From the NCBI GenBank assembly GCA_030043815.1, contig JASHWX010000169.1, forward strand, positions 1 through 8,815: a stretch of DNA of 8,815 bases, in the 5' to 3' direction. The translations under genes were made by a program, and so were the position numbers. The stretch comes from Candidatus Rhabdochlamydia sp. Lineage in GTDB: Bacteria > Chlamydiota > Chlamydiia > Chlamydiales > Rhabdochlamydiaceae. Below are positions 1-6,937 of the stretch, piece by piece; position 1 is the first letter of the stretch; each line of letters begins with the position of its first letter. The notes below the pieces were generated by a model that was given only the letters and a program-made list of their open reading frames with translations, was not told where the DNA came from and did not search any database.

Positions 1-13
1 TCAGTTTTAGGGG

Positions 14-931
14 TCAAGGTCTATCTTTTTTGTAGATCCAGGAGGGGCCGTTGCCAAATCGGCGTAAAAAATAGTCCCTGACTCCGCAAAGGGCCGCCCG
101 ATTTTTTAATAATTCTTGTCTAAATGGCAAGGCTCTTTTGAGCATGCGAAGAATTTCAGGGATGATGATGCGCAAGTAAAGGCTCCATTTTTCTTTCTTA
201 GAGCAATTGCGTTCGATCCAAAGCAAGCGGTTCCTCCACCAAAAGTAGGTCGAGTGGGGCTTGCCCCCAATGAAGGAGGCGGAAACTTTGTGCCATAGCT
301 TGGCAGTGGGGCAGGAGAGCGTTTTGAAGCCTGCACGGCGGGCGCGGAAGCAAAAATCGGACTCCTCCCAGATCAAGAAAAATCGGGGTTCCAAAACGCC
401 GACGGCTTCAATGACAGAGCGCTTGATGATAAGGCCGGCCCCGCAGACATAGTCGAGCTCTTGAGGGGTTTGAAAGCCGTCGGGGTTTTGTCGGAATCCG
501 ATGTAATCGAATTCCCCTCTTTTGGGGTTCCACATTCCCCCCAAGTGATCGAGGGTGTCGCGCTTGTCGTAAAGGAAGATTTTGGCACCGAGGATGCCGG
601 CACTCGGATGAGAGTGGAATTGCTCGAGGAAGCGTTCGATGATGTCGGGGGCGACGGTCGTGTCGTTGTTGAGCAGGAAGAGAAAATCCGCATGGTGTTC
701 CATGGCATAGCGGATGCCGATGTTGTTGCCTTCTGCAAAACCGAGATTTTCACGTGCCTCGATGAGAGTGATAGGGCGGGTGCGCAGAGCTGCGGTGGAA
801 TCATCTGTCGACCCGTTGTCGACGACAATGACTTCGATGTGGGGGTAAGTCAATTGTTGAATTGAATCGAGGCAAGCGAGGGTGTCGTTCTTGCCGTTCC
901 AATTGAGGATGATGATGGCTACTTTATCCAT
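14..931 (-). CDS. Glycosyltransferase family 2 (rhamnosyltransferase-like), donor unknown
   Basis: The 305-residue product is a GT-A fold inverting glycosyltransferase. It begins with VAIIILNWNGKNDTLACLDS (first residue 4), followed by VIVVDNGSTDDS (34-45), the LGFAEGNNIG segment (63-72), LLNNDT (87-92, the DxD-like metal and nucleotide-sugar site) and EESDFCFRARRAGF (189-202, likely general-base region). NNDT with this spacing is common in the cytoplasmic rhamnosyl- and related transferases of O-antigen, capsule or cell-wall glycan synthesis. No membrane helix is clear; the C-terminal 60 residues are basic and may touch the membrane. The start is the ATG at 931-929, with AGGA four bases upstream and an 8-base overlap with pyrF. 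An ATG at 985 would add 18 residues over pyrF. The sugar and acceptor cannot be inferred. It is the last gene seen; 13 bases follow. Confidence 0.88.
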   Translation of the reverse strand: MDKVAIIILNWNGKNDTLACLDSIQQLTYPHIEVIVVDNGSTDDSTAALRTRPITLIEARENLGFAEGNNIGIRYAMEHHADFLFLLNNDTTVAPDIIERFLEQFHSHPSAGILGAKIFLYDKRDTLDHLGGMWNPKRGEFDYIGFRQNPDGFQTPQELDYVCGAGLIIKRSVIEAVGVLEPRFFLIWEESDFCFRARRAGFKTLSCPTAKLWHKVSASFIGGKPHSTYFWWRNRLLWIERNCSKKEKWSLYLRIIIPEILRMLKRALPFRQELLKNRAALCGVRDYFLRRFGNGPSWIYKKDRP

Positions 932-1625
932 TCCATCCTGCTTTTCTGTAGAGGGCTGCCTGGGCGCGGGGATCTTTCGCGCCATAGATGCCGCGGCCGA
1001 CGATGATGATATCGCTGCCGCCGCTGATGGCCGACTCGGGAGTTTGATATTGCTGGCCGAGTGTGTCTTTGCCTGCGGACAATTGGACGCCAGGGGTCAT
1101 GGTAATCATATTGTCAGCGAGTTTGCGCATGCCGATGAATCCGATGACAAAATCGGAATGTTCTTTGGCCATGCGGATGGCCTGTGCGGTATAGTCTCCA
1201 TGGGCAAGAGATCCTGCGGAGCTCATCTCAGCGATCAAAAGAAGCCCGCGTCCAAGCGGCAGGCCGACTTCCTTGAGTCCGTCGATGATCCCCGGGCCGG
1301 GGATGATGTGGGCGTTGATGATATCTGCCCATTCAGCGATCTTGTAAATCCCTCCTCGGTATTGATGGACGACAGTGTTGCCGATATCGGCGAACTTGCG
1401 GTCTTCGAAGATTAAAAATTGATGTTTATCGGCCAAGCGGCGCAATTCTTTTGTCGCCGAGGGTGTAAAGTCCTCTAAGATGTCGATGTGTGTCTTCAAA
1501 ACACAAATTTCAGGGCCGACGGCTTCAGCAAGTTCGAGGAGGGCTTTGCAGGTAGTGACATCAGCGGCAACACAGAGACGGGTTTGTTTGCTCTTCATCA
1601 AGGACAGTAATTTATGTTTTAGCAT
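924..1625 (-). CDS. pyrF: Orotidine 5'-phosphate decarboxylase (eukaryotic UMP synthase C-half-like)
   Basis: The enzyme removes CO2 from OMP to give UMP, the last step. The 233-residue protein has the catalytic network Lys44 (LKTH) and Asp75, Lys77, Asp80 in FEDRKFADIGNTV (73-85). Phosphate and base contacts follow: PGVQL (178-182), LGQQYQTP (189-196) and IIIVGRGI (206-213, Arg211). The segments HKLLSLMKSKQTRLCVAADV (first residue 4) and IAEMSSAGSLAHGDYT (131-146) closely follow the ODCase half of human UMP synthase as remembered, and differ from the usual E. coli or Bacillus PyrF forms. The ATG at 1625-1623 lies inside pyrE with only a weak ribosome site, so translation is probably coupled. 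The KLLxLM match supports this start. The stop lies 8 bases inside the next gene. Confidence 0.98.
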   Translation of the reverse strand: MLKHKLLSLMKSKQTRLCVAADVTTCKALLELAEAVGPEICVLKTHIDILEDFTPSATKELRRLADKHQFLIFEDRKFADIGNTVVHQYRGGIYKIAEWADIINAHIIPGPGIIDGLKEVGLPLGRGLLLIAEMSSAGSLAHGDYTAQAIRMAKEHSDFVIGFIGMRKLADNMITMTPGVQLSAGKDTLGQQYQTPESAISGGSDIIIVGRGIYGAKDPRAQAALYRKAGWNG

Positions 1626-2220
1626 AAGTGCCTAAGAATTCATTCACTTCCCGAAATGTCTTTTCGGTGATTTTCTTTTCAGAGTAAAGGACTTTGAGCA
1701 CATCAAAGATGCTGAGGAGCGGATGCAGGTGGATCCCTTGCGCCTTCAGCTTCTCTTTGCCGCCTTGTTCTCGATCGAGGACGACGAGGGCGTCTTCGAT
1801 ATTCAATCCTTCGCCGCGCAAGCGGGCGACGGTCTCCAAAATGCTTGCGCCCGAGGTGATGACGTCCTCGATGATGAGGCAAGTCTGCCCTTTTTCAAAT
1901 TTTCCTTCGATGAGTTTTTTTGTCCCGTAATCTTTGGGCTCTTTGCGGTGCATGAGCATCGGGACATTCTGTTCTAACGAAAAAGCGGTGGCAATCGGCA
2001 CGGCGGTCATGGGGACGCCGCAGACTACGTCAAATTGAAGCCGCGAGGCCAGATGAGCAAGCCCGGCGCTGATTTTTTTTAAGAGGGCCGGATACGAGAT
2101 GACGGCGCGCAGATCGATGTAGATGGGCGAGACAAGGCCGCTTTTGAGCGTGTAGCTGCCGAATTTGACGGCTTCGATATTGAAGAGTTCGAGAATTAAC
2201 TGCTTAATTTCTGGAGTCAT
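1612..2220 (-). CDS. pyrE: Orotate phosphoribosyltransferase (UMP synthase N-half-like)
   Basis: The enzyme transfers phosphoribose from PRPP to orotate to give OMP. The start chosen is the ATG at 2220-2218. It overlaps the pyrD TGA as ATGA and has AAGGA five bases upstream, giving 202 residues; the ATG at 2262 would add 14 residues over pyrD. Motifs: FGSYTLKSGLVSPIYIDLR (20-38, Lys26), RKEPKDYGTKKLIEG (92-106, flexible catalytic loop) and the PRPP-binding IIEDVITSGAS (116-126, Glu118-Asp119). LDREQGG (148-154) follows. As recalled, human UMP synthase has near-identical blocks in its OPRT half, including KDYGTK, LIIEDV and LDREQGGK, and the resemblance is stronger than to E. coli PyrE. The last 14 bases overlap pyrF in the +1 frame. 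Confidence 0.97.
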   Translation of the reverse strand: MTPEIKQLILELFNIEAVKFGSYTLKSGLVSPIYIDLRAVISYPALLKKISAGLAHLASRLQFDVVCGVPMTAVPIATAFSLEQNVPMLMHRKEPKDYGTKKLIEGKFEKGQTCLIIEDVITSGASILETVARLRGEGLNIEDALVVLDREQGGKEKLKAQGIHLHPLLSIFDVLKVLYSEKKITEKTFREVNEFLGTYAKT

Positions 2221-3311
2221 AATTTTCCTTGATGGTAACGCGCTGCGAGGTAAGGATCCCACATCATTCCTGTTGCTGTCATGGCAATATCGGCCCCTTT
2301 TTCAAAGAAGAGGTCAAAATGCTCCGGCAGCGTGATCCCTCCGACGCCGATCAAAGTCAAATCGAGCTTTTCCCGGTGTTTGATGCGGGCGGCCCGCTCC
2401 ACAAAGTCGAGGGCGTATTCGCGGATGGGCCCGCCGCAGATGCCGCTCGTGAGACGTTGAGGACCGAGCGCCGGATGGCCTTGTTCATCGACGACGGCCA
2501 TGCTCACGGTGTTGATGCCTGAGATGGCGCGAATGCCTGCGCGCGCCGCAGCGGTAAAGACATCGCGCATTTGCTCATCGGAGGAAAAAATCCCGACTTT
2601 AATGATCAGCGGGATGGGATGGATGGCGGCAGCGATGGCATGGCCGAGATCATAGACCGTCGTCGGAGACATGTAAAGGCATCCGGCCGTTTTATCGACG
2701 TTGGGACATGAAAAATTGGCTTCAATGATCTTAGCCCCCGCATTTTTTGCGAGCTTGGCTGCAGCGGCAAAGTCTTCGAGGAAGGTGCAGTCTTGCCGAA
2801 CAGTTCCTACGACAGAGACGACCATCACCTGCCCTTCTTGAAGGGAAGCGTTTGCCTTCGGAATATCCTCTATAAGAAACAAGGGGCTTTTAGAGGGCAT
2901 GCCAAAGGAATTGGTCACGGCGAGCTCTTCAATCAGCGACGATGGCGTTGGGGCGAGATGGGCGACTTGGGGCGGGCGGTCTTTCGGGATCATCCCGTGG
3001 GTATCGATGAACACCATGTTCGGCAGAGGATGAGAGGGATGTTCGCTGCTGCGGATGGTTTTGTAAGTAGGGATGTCAAATCCGAGCTTTCCGGCTAGAT
3101 GAATCCAGCGGGAAGTGAGCAGAGGGCCTGCAGGGATGCCGATGGGCGAGGCGACGCTGTAGCCGAGAAAATCGGTCCATTTTTCTTTCGGCGGGAGCGT
3201 GCGTTTAGGGATGGGGCCTTTGAAAAAGGGGCCGAACTCTGCATTCTCGAGATAGGTCTTGTGGATGTCGTAGATGGGAGGATGGGCAGGATACCACTTA
3301 GGCAAGTTCAT
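2217..3311 (-). CDS. pyrD: Dihydroorotate dehydrogenase, divergent class 1-like
   Basis: This FMN enzyme should oxidise dihydroorotate to orotate, step four. With the ATG at 3311 it has 364 residues. An ATG at 3368 would add 19 residues over pyrC, with no supporting ribosome site. Substrate and FMN motifs: YKTI with Lys84, NSFGMP (134-139), NFSCPN (199-204), IIKVG with Lys238, INT (266-268) and GVGGI (322-326). Cys202 in NFSCPN is the class 1 catalytic base; class 2 quinone enzymes have Ser there. Oddities are a roughly 45-residue N-terminal extension rich in Pro and aromatic residues (WYPAHPPIYD; no membrane helix), and AMTATGMMWDPYLA (343-356) where VQVGTA-like sequence is usual. No pyrK-like electron-transfer gene lies in the window, so the electron acceptor is unknown. 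The stop overlaps pyrE as ATGA. The role is well supported by context; the subclass is open. Confidence 0.9.
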   Translation of the reverse strand: MNLPKWYPAHPPIYDIHKTYLENAEFGPFFKGPIPKRTLPPKEKWTDFLGYSVASPIGIPAGPLLTSRWIHLAGKLGFDIPTYKTIRSSEHPSHPLPNMVFIDTHGMIPKDRPPQVAHLAPTPSSLIEELAVTNSFGMPSKSPLFLIEDIPKANASLQEGQVMVVSVVGTVRQDCTFLEDFAAAAKLAKNAGAKIIEANFSCPNVDKTAGCLYMSPTTVYDLGHAIAAAIHPIPLIIKVGIFSSDEQMRDVFTAAARAGIRAISGINTVSMAVVDEQGHPALGPQRLTSGICGGPIREYALDFVERAARIKHREKLDLTLIGVGGITLPEHFDLFFEKGADIAMTATGMMWDPYLAARYHQGKL

Positions 3312-4515
3312 AGACCTTCCCTTTAAGAATGGTGTAAACGGGCCAGCCTTGAAGCAGGCGCCCAGCATAGGGGCTCCATCCGCATTTGCTCTTCAATGCT
3401 TTCTCTTCCACAGTTTTCTTTTTTTTCATATCGACGAGAATAAAATCTTCATTGGGAGGCATCCGGAAGATGGACAAGACGCGCTCGCGCATGAGATGGA
3501 CGATCTGCGATAGGGCGATGCGGCCCTGGTTGCATGCGTTGAGAAGAAGGGGCAGCGTGGTCTCCACGCCTGGAATCCCTGAGGGAGCTTTCCCATAGGG
3601 CTGAGATTTCTCCGACAGAGTATGGGGGGCGTGATCGGAGCCAATCGCATCCATCGTCCCGTCGGCGATCGCATCCCAGAGGGCGGCTGCGTCTTCTTTT
3701 GTGCGCAAGGGGGGATTCATCTGCACTTTCGTTCCCCATTTGGCATAATCGTCGATTGTGAGGAAAAGGTGATGGGGGGTTGTTTCGACGTAGACATTGA
3801 CGCCTTCTTTTTTGGCTTGCCTGATCAGCTCGATCTCCGGCTTTGTGCCGACATGGAGAATGTAAAGGCGTGCGCGATGCTTGCGTGCAAGGGAAATGGC
3901 TTTGGATGTCGCCCGAAAGGCCACCTCGTCGTTTCGGATGACCGAATGGACTTTGGGATCGGTGCTAGTTCGGAACTCTTCTTCGCGCTGTTTGATCAAA
4001 GCTTCGTCTTCAGCATGCACGGCGACGAGAAGATCGTGCATCGCCGCAAGGCGAAAGCACTCATCGAGGCTCTCATCATCGTCCATCACAAGATCCCCCG
4101 TAGAAGAGCCCATGAAGATTTTGATCCCTACGACCTTGCCTTTGCAGCGGGGAATTTCATCAAAGTGGGACTTGTCAGCGCCGAGATAGAGGCCGAAATG
4201 CAAAGGGATATCCGCTTGCTTCAATTGTTCTTGGATGATCTTCTTTTTCTCTTCAATGCGCTCGAGCGTATTGGACGGGGGCTTTGTGTTCGGCATATCG
4301 AAAACAGTTGTGATCCCCCCATGGATGGCGGCGCAGGCCCCGGTGACCCAATTTTCTTTGTGCTCGAGCCCTGGCGTGCGAAAATGGACATGGGGATCGA
4401 TCAATGCAGGGAGCAGGGTCAGCCCCTTGCAATCGATCGTCTTCTCTTCTCGTGAAACAATAGAGACGTCGATCACCCTTCCTTCTGTCGTAGTGACGCC
4501 GTTCAGCCGGATCAT
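3298..4515 (-). CDS. pyrC: Dihydroorotase, type I
   Basis: This amidohydrolase closes carbamoyl aspartate to dihydroorotate, step three. The 405-residue length and DPHVHFRTPG signature (40-49) mark the long type I class rather than the roughly 350-residue E. coli type. Likely metal and substrate residues: His42 and His44, Lys132 in GIKIFMGSSTG (130-140; a candidate carbamylated lysine), His167 (AVHAED), His221 (ILHVGT) and Asp294 in GSDHAPH (292-298). FDMPNTKPP (72-80) is a further family motif. No catalytic position appears lost, so it should be active rather than a PyrC-like structural partner. The start ATG overlaps the pyrI stop as ATGA, with AAGGA about ten bases upstream. The last 14 bases overlap the chosen pyrD start. 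Allantoinase and dihydropyrimidinase are related families, but the operon context makes dihydroorotase the clear choice. Confidence 0.96.
   Translation of the reverse strand: MIRLNGVTTTEGRVIDVSIVSREEKTIDCKGLTLLPALIDPHVHFRTPGLEHKENWVTGACAAIHGGITTVFDMPNTKPPSNTLERIEEKKKIIQEQLKQADIPLHFGLYLGADKSHFDEIPRCKGKVVGIKIFMGSSTGDLVMDDDESLDECFRLAAMHDLLVAVHAEDEALIKQREEEFRTSTDPKVHSVIRNDEVAFRATSKAISLARKHRARLYILHVGTKPEIELIRQAKKEGVNVYVETTPHHLFLTIDDYAKWGTKVQMNPPLRTKEDAAALWDAIADGTMDAIGSDHAPHTLSEKSQPYGKAPSGIPGVETTLPLLLNACNQGRIALSQIVHLMRERVLSIFRMPPNEDFILVDMKKKKTVEEKALKSKCGWSPYAGRLLQGWPVYTILKGKVYELA
3315..3323 (-). promoter_or_regulatory. Ribosome binding site that sets the pyrD start
   Basis: A purine-rich AAGGGAAGG on the minus strand sits just before the ATG at 3311-3309, inside the end of pyrC. 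It supports that start over the ATG at 3368, which lies 19 codons upstream in frame and has no such context. Confidence 0.6.
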
Positions 4516-4973
4516 GGGCGGTAGTCCTTAATTTCTTTGCGCTCGAAACGCTTTTCGCAAAAGTGGCAGCGCAGGATCACGGCTTGCTTATGCTCTTCGA
4601 TGAGAAAATGGGTTTCGACATTTTCGGAATTGGTGATGCAGCGGGAGTTGGGACAGATCAAGATCCGTTTGATCATCTTGGGCAATTGCGCGGTGATCTT
4701 GCTGGCGACTTTGTAATTTTTAATGATGTTGATGGTCGCGTGGGGAGCAAATACGGCGATGTCATGCGTTTCTTTGGGCGTTAAAAAGCGATCTTCGATT
4801 TTGATCAAGTCTTTATAGCCCATGGATTGGCTGTTTAAATGCAAGCCGATCGAGATGCGGTGCTTAGAGGCAAGCAGCTTTAACAATTGCTGGATGGCAA
4901 TGGCGTTGCCGGAAGGAATGTGGTCGATCACGGTGCCGTCTTTGATCGCGGAAACTGAAAGGGTCTTTGCCAT
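4512..4973 (-). CDS. pyrI: Aspartate carbamoyltransferase, regulatory subunit
   Basis: The 153-residue protein matches the length of E. coli PyrI. It has no catalytic activity. It binds CTP/ATP through its N-terminal domain and links catalytic trimers through a C-terminal zinc domain. The allosteric region shows GTVIDHIP (13-20), KDLIKIED (54-61) and Lys92, corresponding to nucleotide-contacting parts of E. coli PyrI. The four zinc ligands are Cys107, Cys112, Cys136 and Cys139, in C-x4-C and C-x2-C pairs. The ATG directly follows the pyrB TAA, and the stop overlaps the pyrC start as ATGA. Feedback inhibition by CTP is expected from the family. Whether ATP activates this enzyme cannot be read from sequence. 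Confidence 0.97.
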   Translation of the reverse strand: MAKTLSVSAIKDGTVIDHIPSGNAIAIQQLLKLLASKHRISIGLHLNSQSMGYKDLIKIEDRFLTPKETHDIAVFAPHATINIIKNYKVASKITAQLPKMIKRILICPNSRCITNSENVETHFLIEEHKQAVILRCHFCEKRFERKEIKDYRP

Positions 4974-5873
4974 TTACGTTCCTCCTAAAATGAGCGAGAG
5001 GATGGCCATGCGGACGTAAAGGCCGTTCTCGGCTTGTTGGAAATAGTAGGCCATGGGATGGGAGTCGATAGAAATTTCAATTTCGTTGACTCGAGGCAGA
5101 GGATGAAAAATCTTGAGGTTGGGCTTTACTTTTTTGAGCATTTCCTCCTTCAAGACATAGGCATCTTTTAACTTTTCATAATCCTCAAGCCTTTCCCTTT
5201 GAAGGCGGGTCATATAGAGAATATCTACCTTGCCGATCACTTCTTCCATGGATCGATGAAATGAAAATTTCACGCCTTGTTTTTTAAGCAGATGAGCAAT
5301 TTCTTCCGGGAGCGACAACAACTCCGGAGAGACGAAAAACAGCCGCATGTCGAAATGCGCGCAGGCGGTGCAAAGAGAGTGGACCGTTCTGCCGTATTTG
5401 AGATCGCCGACGAAGGCAATGTTTAAATTTTTAAGTTTGCCTTGGCATTCTTTGATCGAGAAGAGATCGAGCAGGGTCTGGGTGGGATGCTGATTGGCCC
5501 CATCGCCTGCATTGATCACCGGTTTATTTGTCGATTCGCTGGCCGCTCTAGCTGAGCCTTCCATGGGATGCCTCAAGACGATGAGATCAGCATAGCCTCC
5601 GATCGTCTTCATCGTATCGTGGAGCGACTCGCCTTTTTTAGCGGAGATATTGAGGGATTCGGAAAACCCGATCACATCTCCTCCGAGGCGAAGCATGGCC
5701 GCCTCAAAAGAAAGACGCGTACGGGTCGAGGGCTCATAAAAACAGGAAGCCAAGATCTTTCCTTTGAGCAGATCTTTCGGAGCGCGCTTTTTCATCTCTT
5801 CGGCGCGCTTTAAGACTTGAAGGATCTCTTCCTTTGTCACATCACATATAGAAATGAGGCTGCGGTTTTTCAT
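4974..5873 (-). CDS. pyrB: Aspartate carbamoyltransferase, catalytic subunit
   Basis: The enzyme joins carbamoyl phosphate to aspartate to give carbamoyl aspartate, the committed pyrimidine step. The chosen start is the ATG at 5873-5871, giving 299 residues. An ATG at 5972 would add 33 unrelated residues lying over the GT9 gene. Carbamoyl-phosphate binding motifs are present: FYEPSTRTRLSFE (45-57), the 80s-loop Lys80, RHP (101-103) and HPTQ (129-132). The aspartate domain has GDLKYGRTVHSL (156-167), TRLQRER (222-228) and HPLPR (257-261). These match the E. coli catalytic chain in order and spacing, so all active-site residues I can name are present. The start overlaps the GT9 stop as ATGA with only a weak ribosome site, suggesting coupled translation. 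The pyrI gene follows at once, so a holoenzyme of catalytic trimers and regulatory dimers is expected. Confidence 0.98.
   Translation of the reverse strand: MKNRSLISICDVTKEEILQVLKRAEEMKKRAPKDLLKGKILASCFYEPSTRTRLSFEAAMLRLGGDVIGFSESLNISAKKGESLHDTMKTIGGYADLIVLRHPMEGSARAASESTNKPVINAGDGANQHPTQTLLDLFSIKECQGKLKNLNIAFVGDLKYGRTVHSLCTACAHFDMRLFFVSPELLSLPEEIAHLLKKQGVKFSFHRSMEEVIGKVDILYMTRLQRERLEDYEKLKDAYVLKEEMLKKVKPNLKIFHPLPRVNEIEISIDSHPMAYYFQQAENGLYVRMAILSLILGGT
4981..4986 (-). promoter_or_regulatory. Strong Shine-Dalgarno site for pyrI inside the end of pyrB
   Basis: AGGAGG on the minus strand lies seven bases before the pyrI ATG, within the last codons of pyrB. It is the best ribosome site in the window. 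It fixes the pyrI start and should ensure independent loading even though the genes abut as TAAATG. This may help keep regulatory and catalytic chains near equal numbers. Confidence 0.8.
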
Positions 5874-6937
5874 CTTAGCACCAATTGGGTAGCCGCATCG
5901 TATACTTCCTGTACGCCGATTTGCAATAGGCAAAATGGCTCTTGGCATTTTTTTTTCAAGCAGGGAGTGCACGTCGGTTTTTTGGCAATCGCGAGAGCGT
6001 GATCGGCAAAATAGGGCCCACAGAGATGAGGATTTGTCGGAGTAAAAATGCCGATCGCCGGCGTTTTAACGGCAAAGGCGATATGCATGGGGCCTGTGTC
6101 ATTGCTGATCATCAAGTCCATTTTTTTGATGAGGGCGGCAGCGGCGCGAAGCGGCAGGTCGACAGCTATTTCTGCGCCGTCGATTTCACTTGCGATCGAT
6201 TCGATCAGTTCCCGTTCATTCGGTGTTCCTGTCACAATGATGCGGCATCCGAGATTTTGGATCAGGCGATTGCCGAGTTCGGCAAAATGGGAAGGAGGCC
6301 ATTGTTTGAACTTGTCTTTGGCGCCCGGATGCAAAGCAATCATCGGAAGATAGGATGGGAACGGCAATGAGTTAAGGAAAGCTTCCGCCGCCTTTTCATC
6401 TTCGGAGCTTAAAAAAAGTTCCATGGAAGAATCGAGGGTATGCGCCCCGACCGCTGCCGCAATTTTTAAACGGCGCTGAATCTCGTGCATCGGTTCATTG
6501 TCCTGAGGATGGGAGAGGAGGACGTCGAGTCCTTTGTTGATGCCCTGCGTGCCGTGGATTTCGAGAGCGCCGAGAACAGAGGCGAGCGGCAGCATCGGCC
6601 TTTGGGATGTATGGAAATTCAAGACATGGGTGATCTGTTTGGGCCGTAATTTTCGGTAGAGCTCGATGAGAGAGCGAAAGAGGGGATCGGCCGTAACGAA
6701 GAGCTCATCGATGCGGCGGTTGTGGAGGAGGACCTCATGGCCAATGGGGCTTGTGATGACGCCGATGTAACTTGTCGGATAGCACTGGCGCAGGGCGCGG
6801 ATGGCAGGAGTGGCCCACAGCGTGTCGCCGAGGCCCGTCGTGGAGAGGATGAGAAAACGTTTTTCATCGCCGAGAGTGGGAAGTTTCGGTTTGAGCGCAT
6901 TGACTAACGATTTGAGGATCTTATTCTTTAGTTGCAT
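5870..6937 (-). CDS. Glycosyltransferase family 9 (ADP-heptose:LPS heptosyltransferase-like)
   Basis: The 355-residue product fits the GT9 (WaaC/WaaF/WaaQ) family, GT-B enzymes that add heptose from ADP-heptose to the LPS inner core at the cytoplasmic face of the inner membrane. Motifs in order: GLGDTLWATPAIRAL (35-49, N-terminal Rossmann domain), ALHPGAKDKFKQWP (201-214, start of the C-terminal donor-binding domain) and SNDTGPMHIAFAVKTPAIGIF (first residue 278; the D-T-G-P-x-H-I-A donor motif). A Cys cluster (323, 326, 331, 337) lies near the C-terminus, as in many GT9 members. No signal peptide or membrane span is seen. The ATG at 6937-6935 has no clear Shine-Dalgarno, and a repeat lies just upstream. 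The stop overlaps the pyrB start as ATGA. Heptose is the usual donor for the family, but the exact sugar and acceptor cannot be told, so no WaaC/WaaF symbol is given. Its place between carB and pyrB is unexpected. Confidence 0.9.
   Translation of the reverse strand: MQLKNKILKSLVNALKPKLPTLGDEKRFLILSTTGLGDTLWATPAIRALRQCYPTSYIGVITSPIGHEVLLHNRRIDELFVTADPLFRSLIELYRKLRPKQITHVLNFHTSQRPMLPLASVLGALEIHGTQGINKGLDVLLSHPQDNEPMHEIQRRLKIAAAVGAHTLDSSMELFLSSEDEKAAEAFLNSLPFPSYLPMIALHPGAKDKFKQWPPSHFAELGNRLIQNLGCRIIVTGTPNERELIESIASEIDGAEIAVDLPLRAAAALIKKMDLMISNDTGPMHIAFAVKTPAIGIFTPTNPHLCGPYFADHALAIAKKPTCTPCLKKKCQEPFCLLQIGVQEVYDAATQLVLR

Noticed and set aside
882..1415. A 177-codon plus-strand open frame opposite pyrF.
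   Set aside because: Antisense shadow of a well-supported gene. Acidic low-complexity runs come from reading GAT-rich complement.
1612..1640. CTTAGGC at the pyrE end resembles the Ty1 +1 frameshift heptamer, which would fuse PyrE and PyrF into a UMP synthase.
   Set aside because: In the pyrE frame it is read as TTC TTA GGC, so the heptamer is not in the phase needed (CTT AGG C). An ATG for pyrF is present, making ordinary coupled initiation simpler.
3622..4455. A 277-codon plus-strand open frame opposite pyrC.
   Set aside because: It lies wholly antisense to a gene with clear motifs, shows no recognisable domain, and reflects codon structure of pyrC.
5874..5972. A 33-residue N-terminal extension of PyrB from the ATG at 5972.
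   Set aside because: The region is the GT9 coding sequence read in another frame. PyrB homology begins at the ATG at 5873, which gives the normal length.
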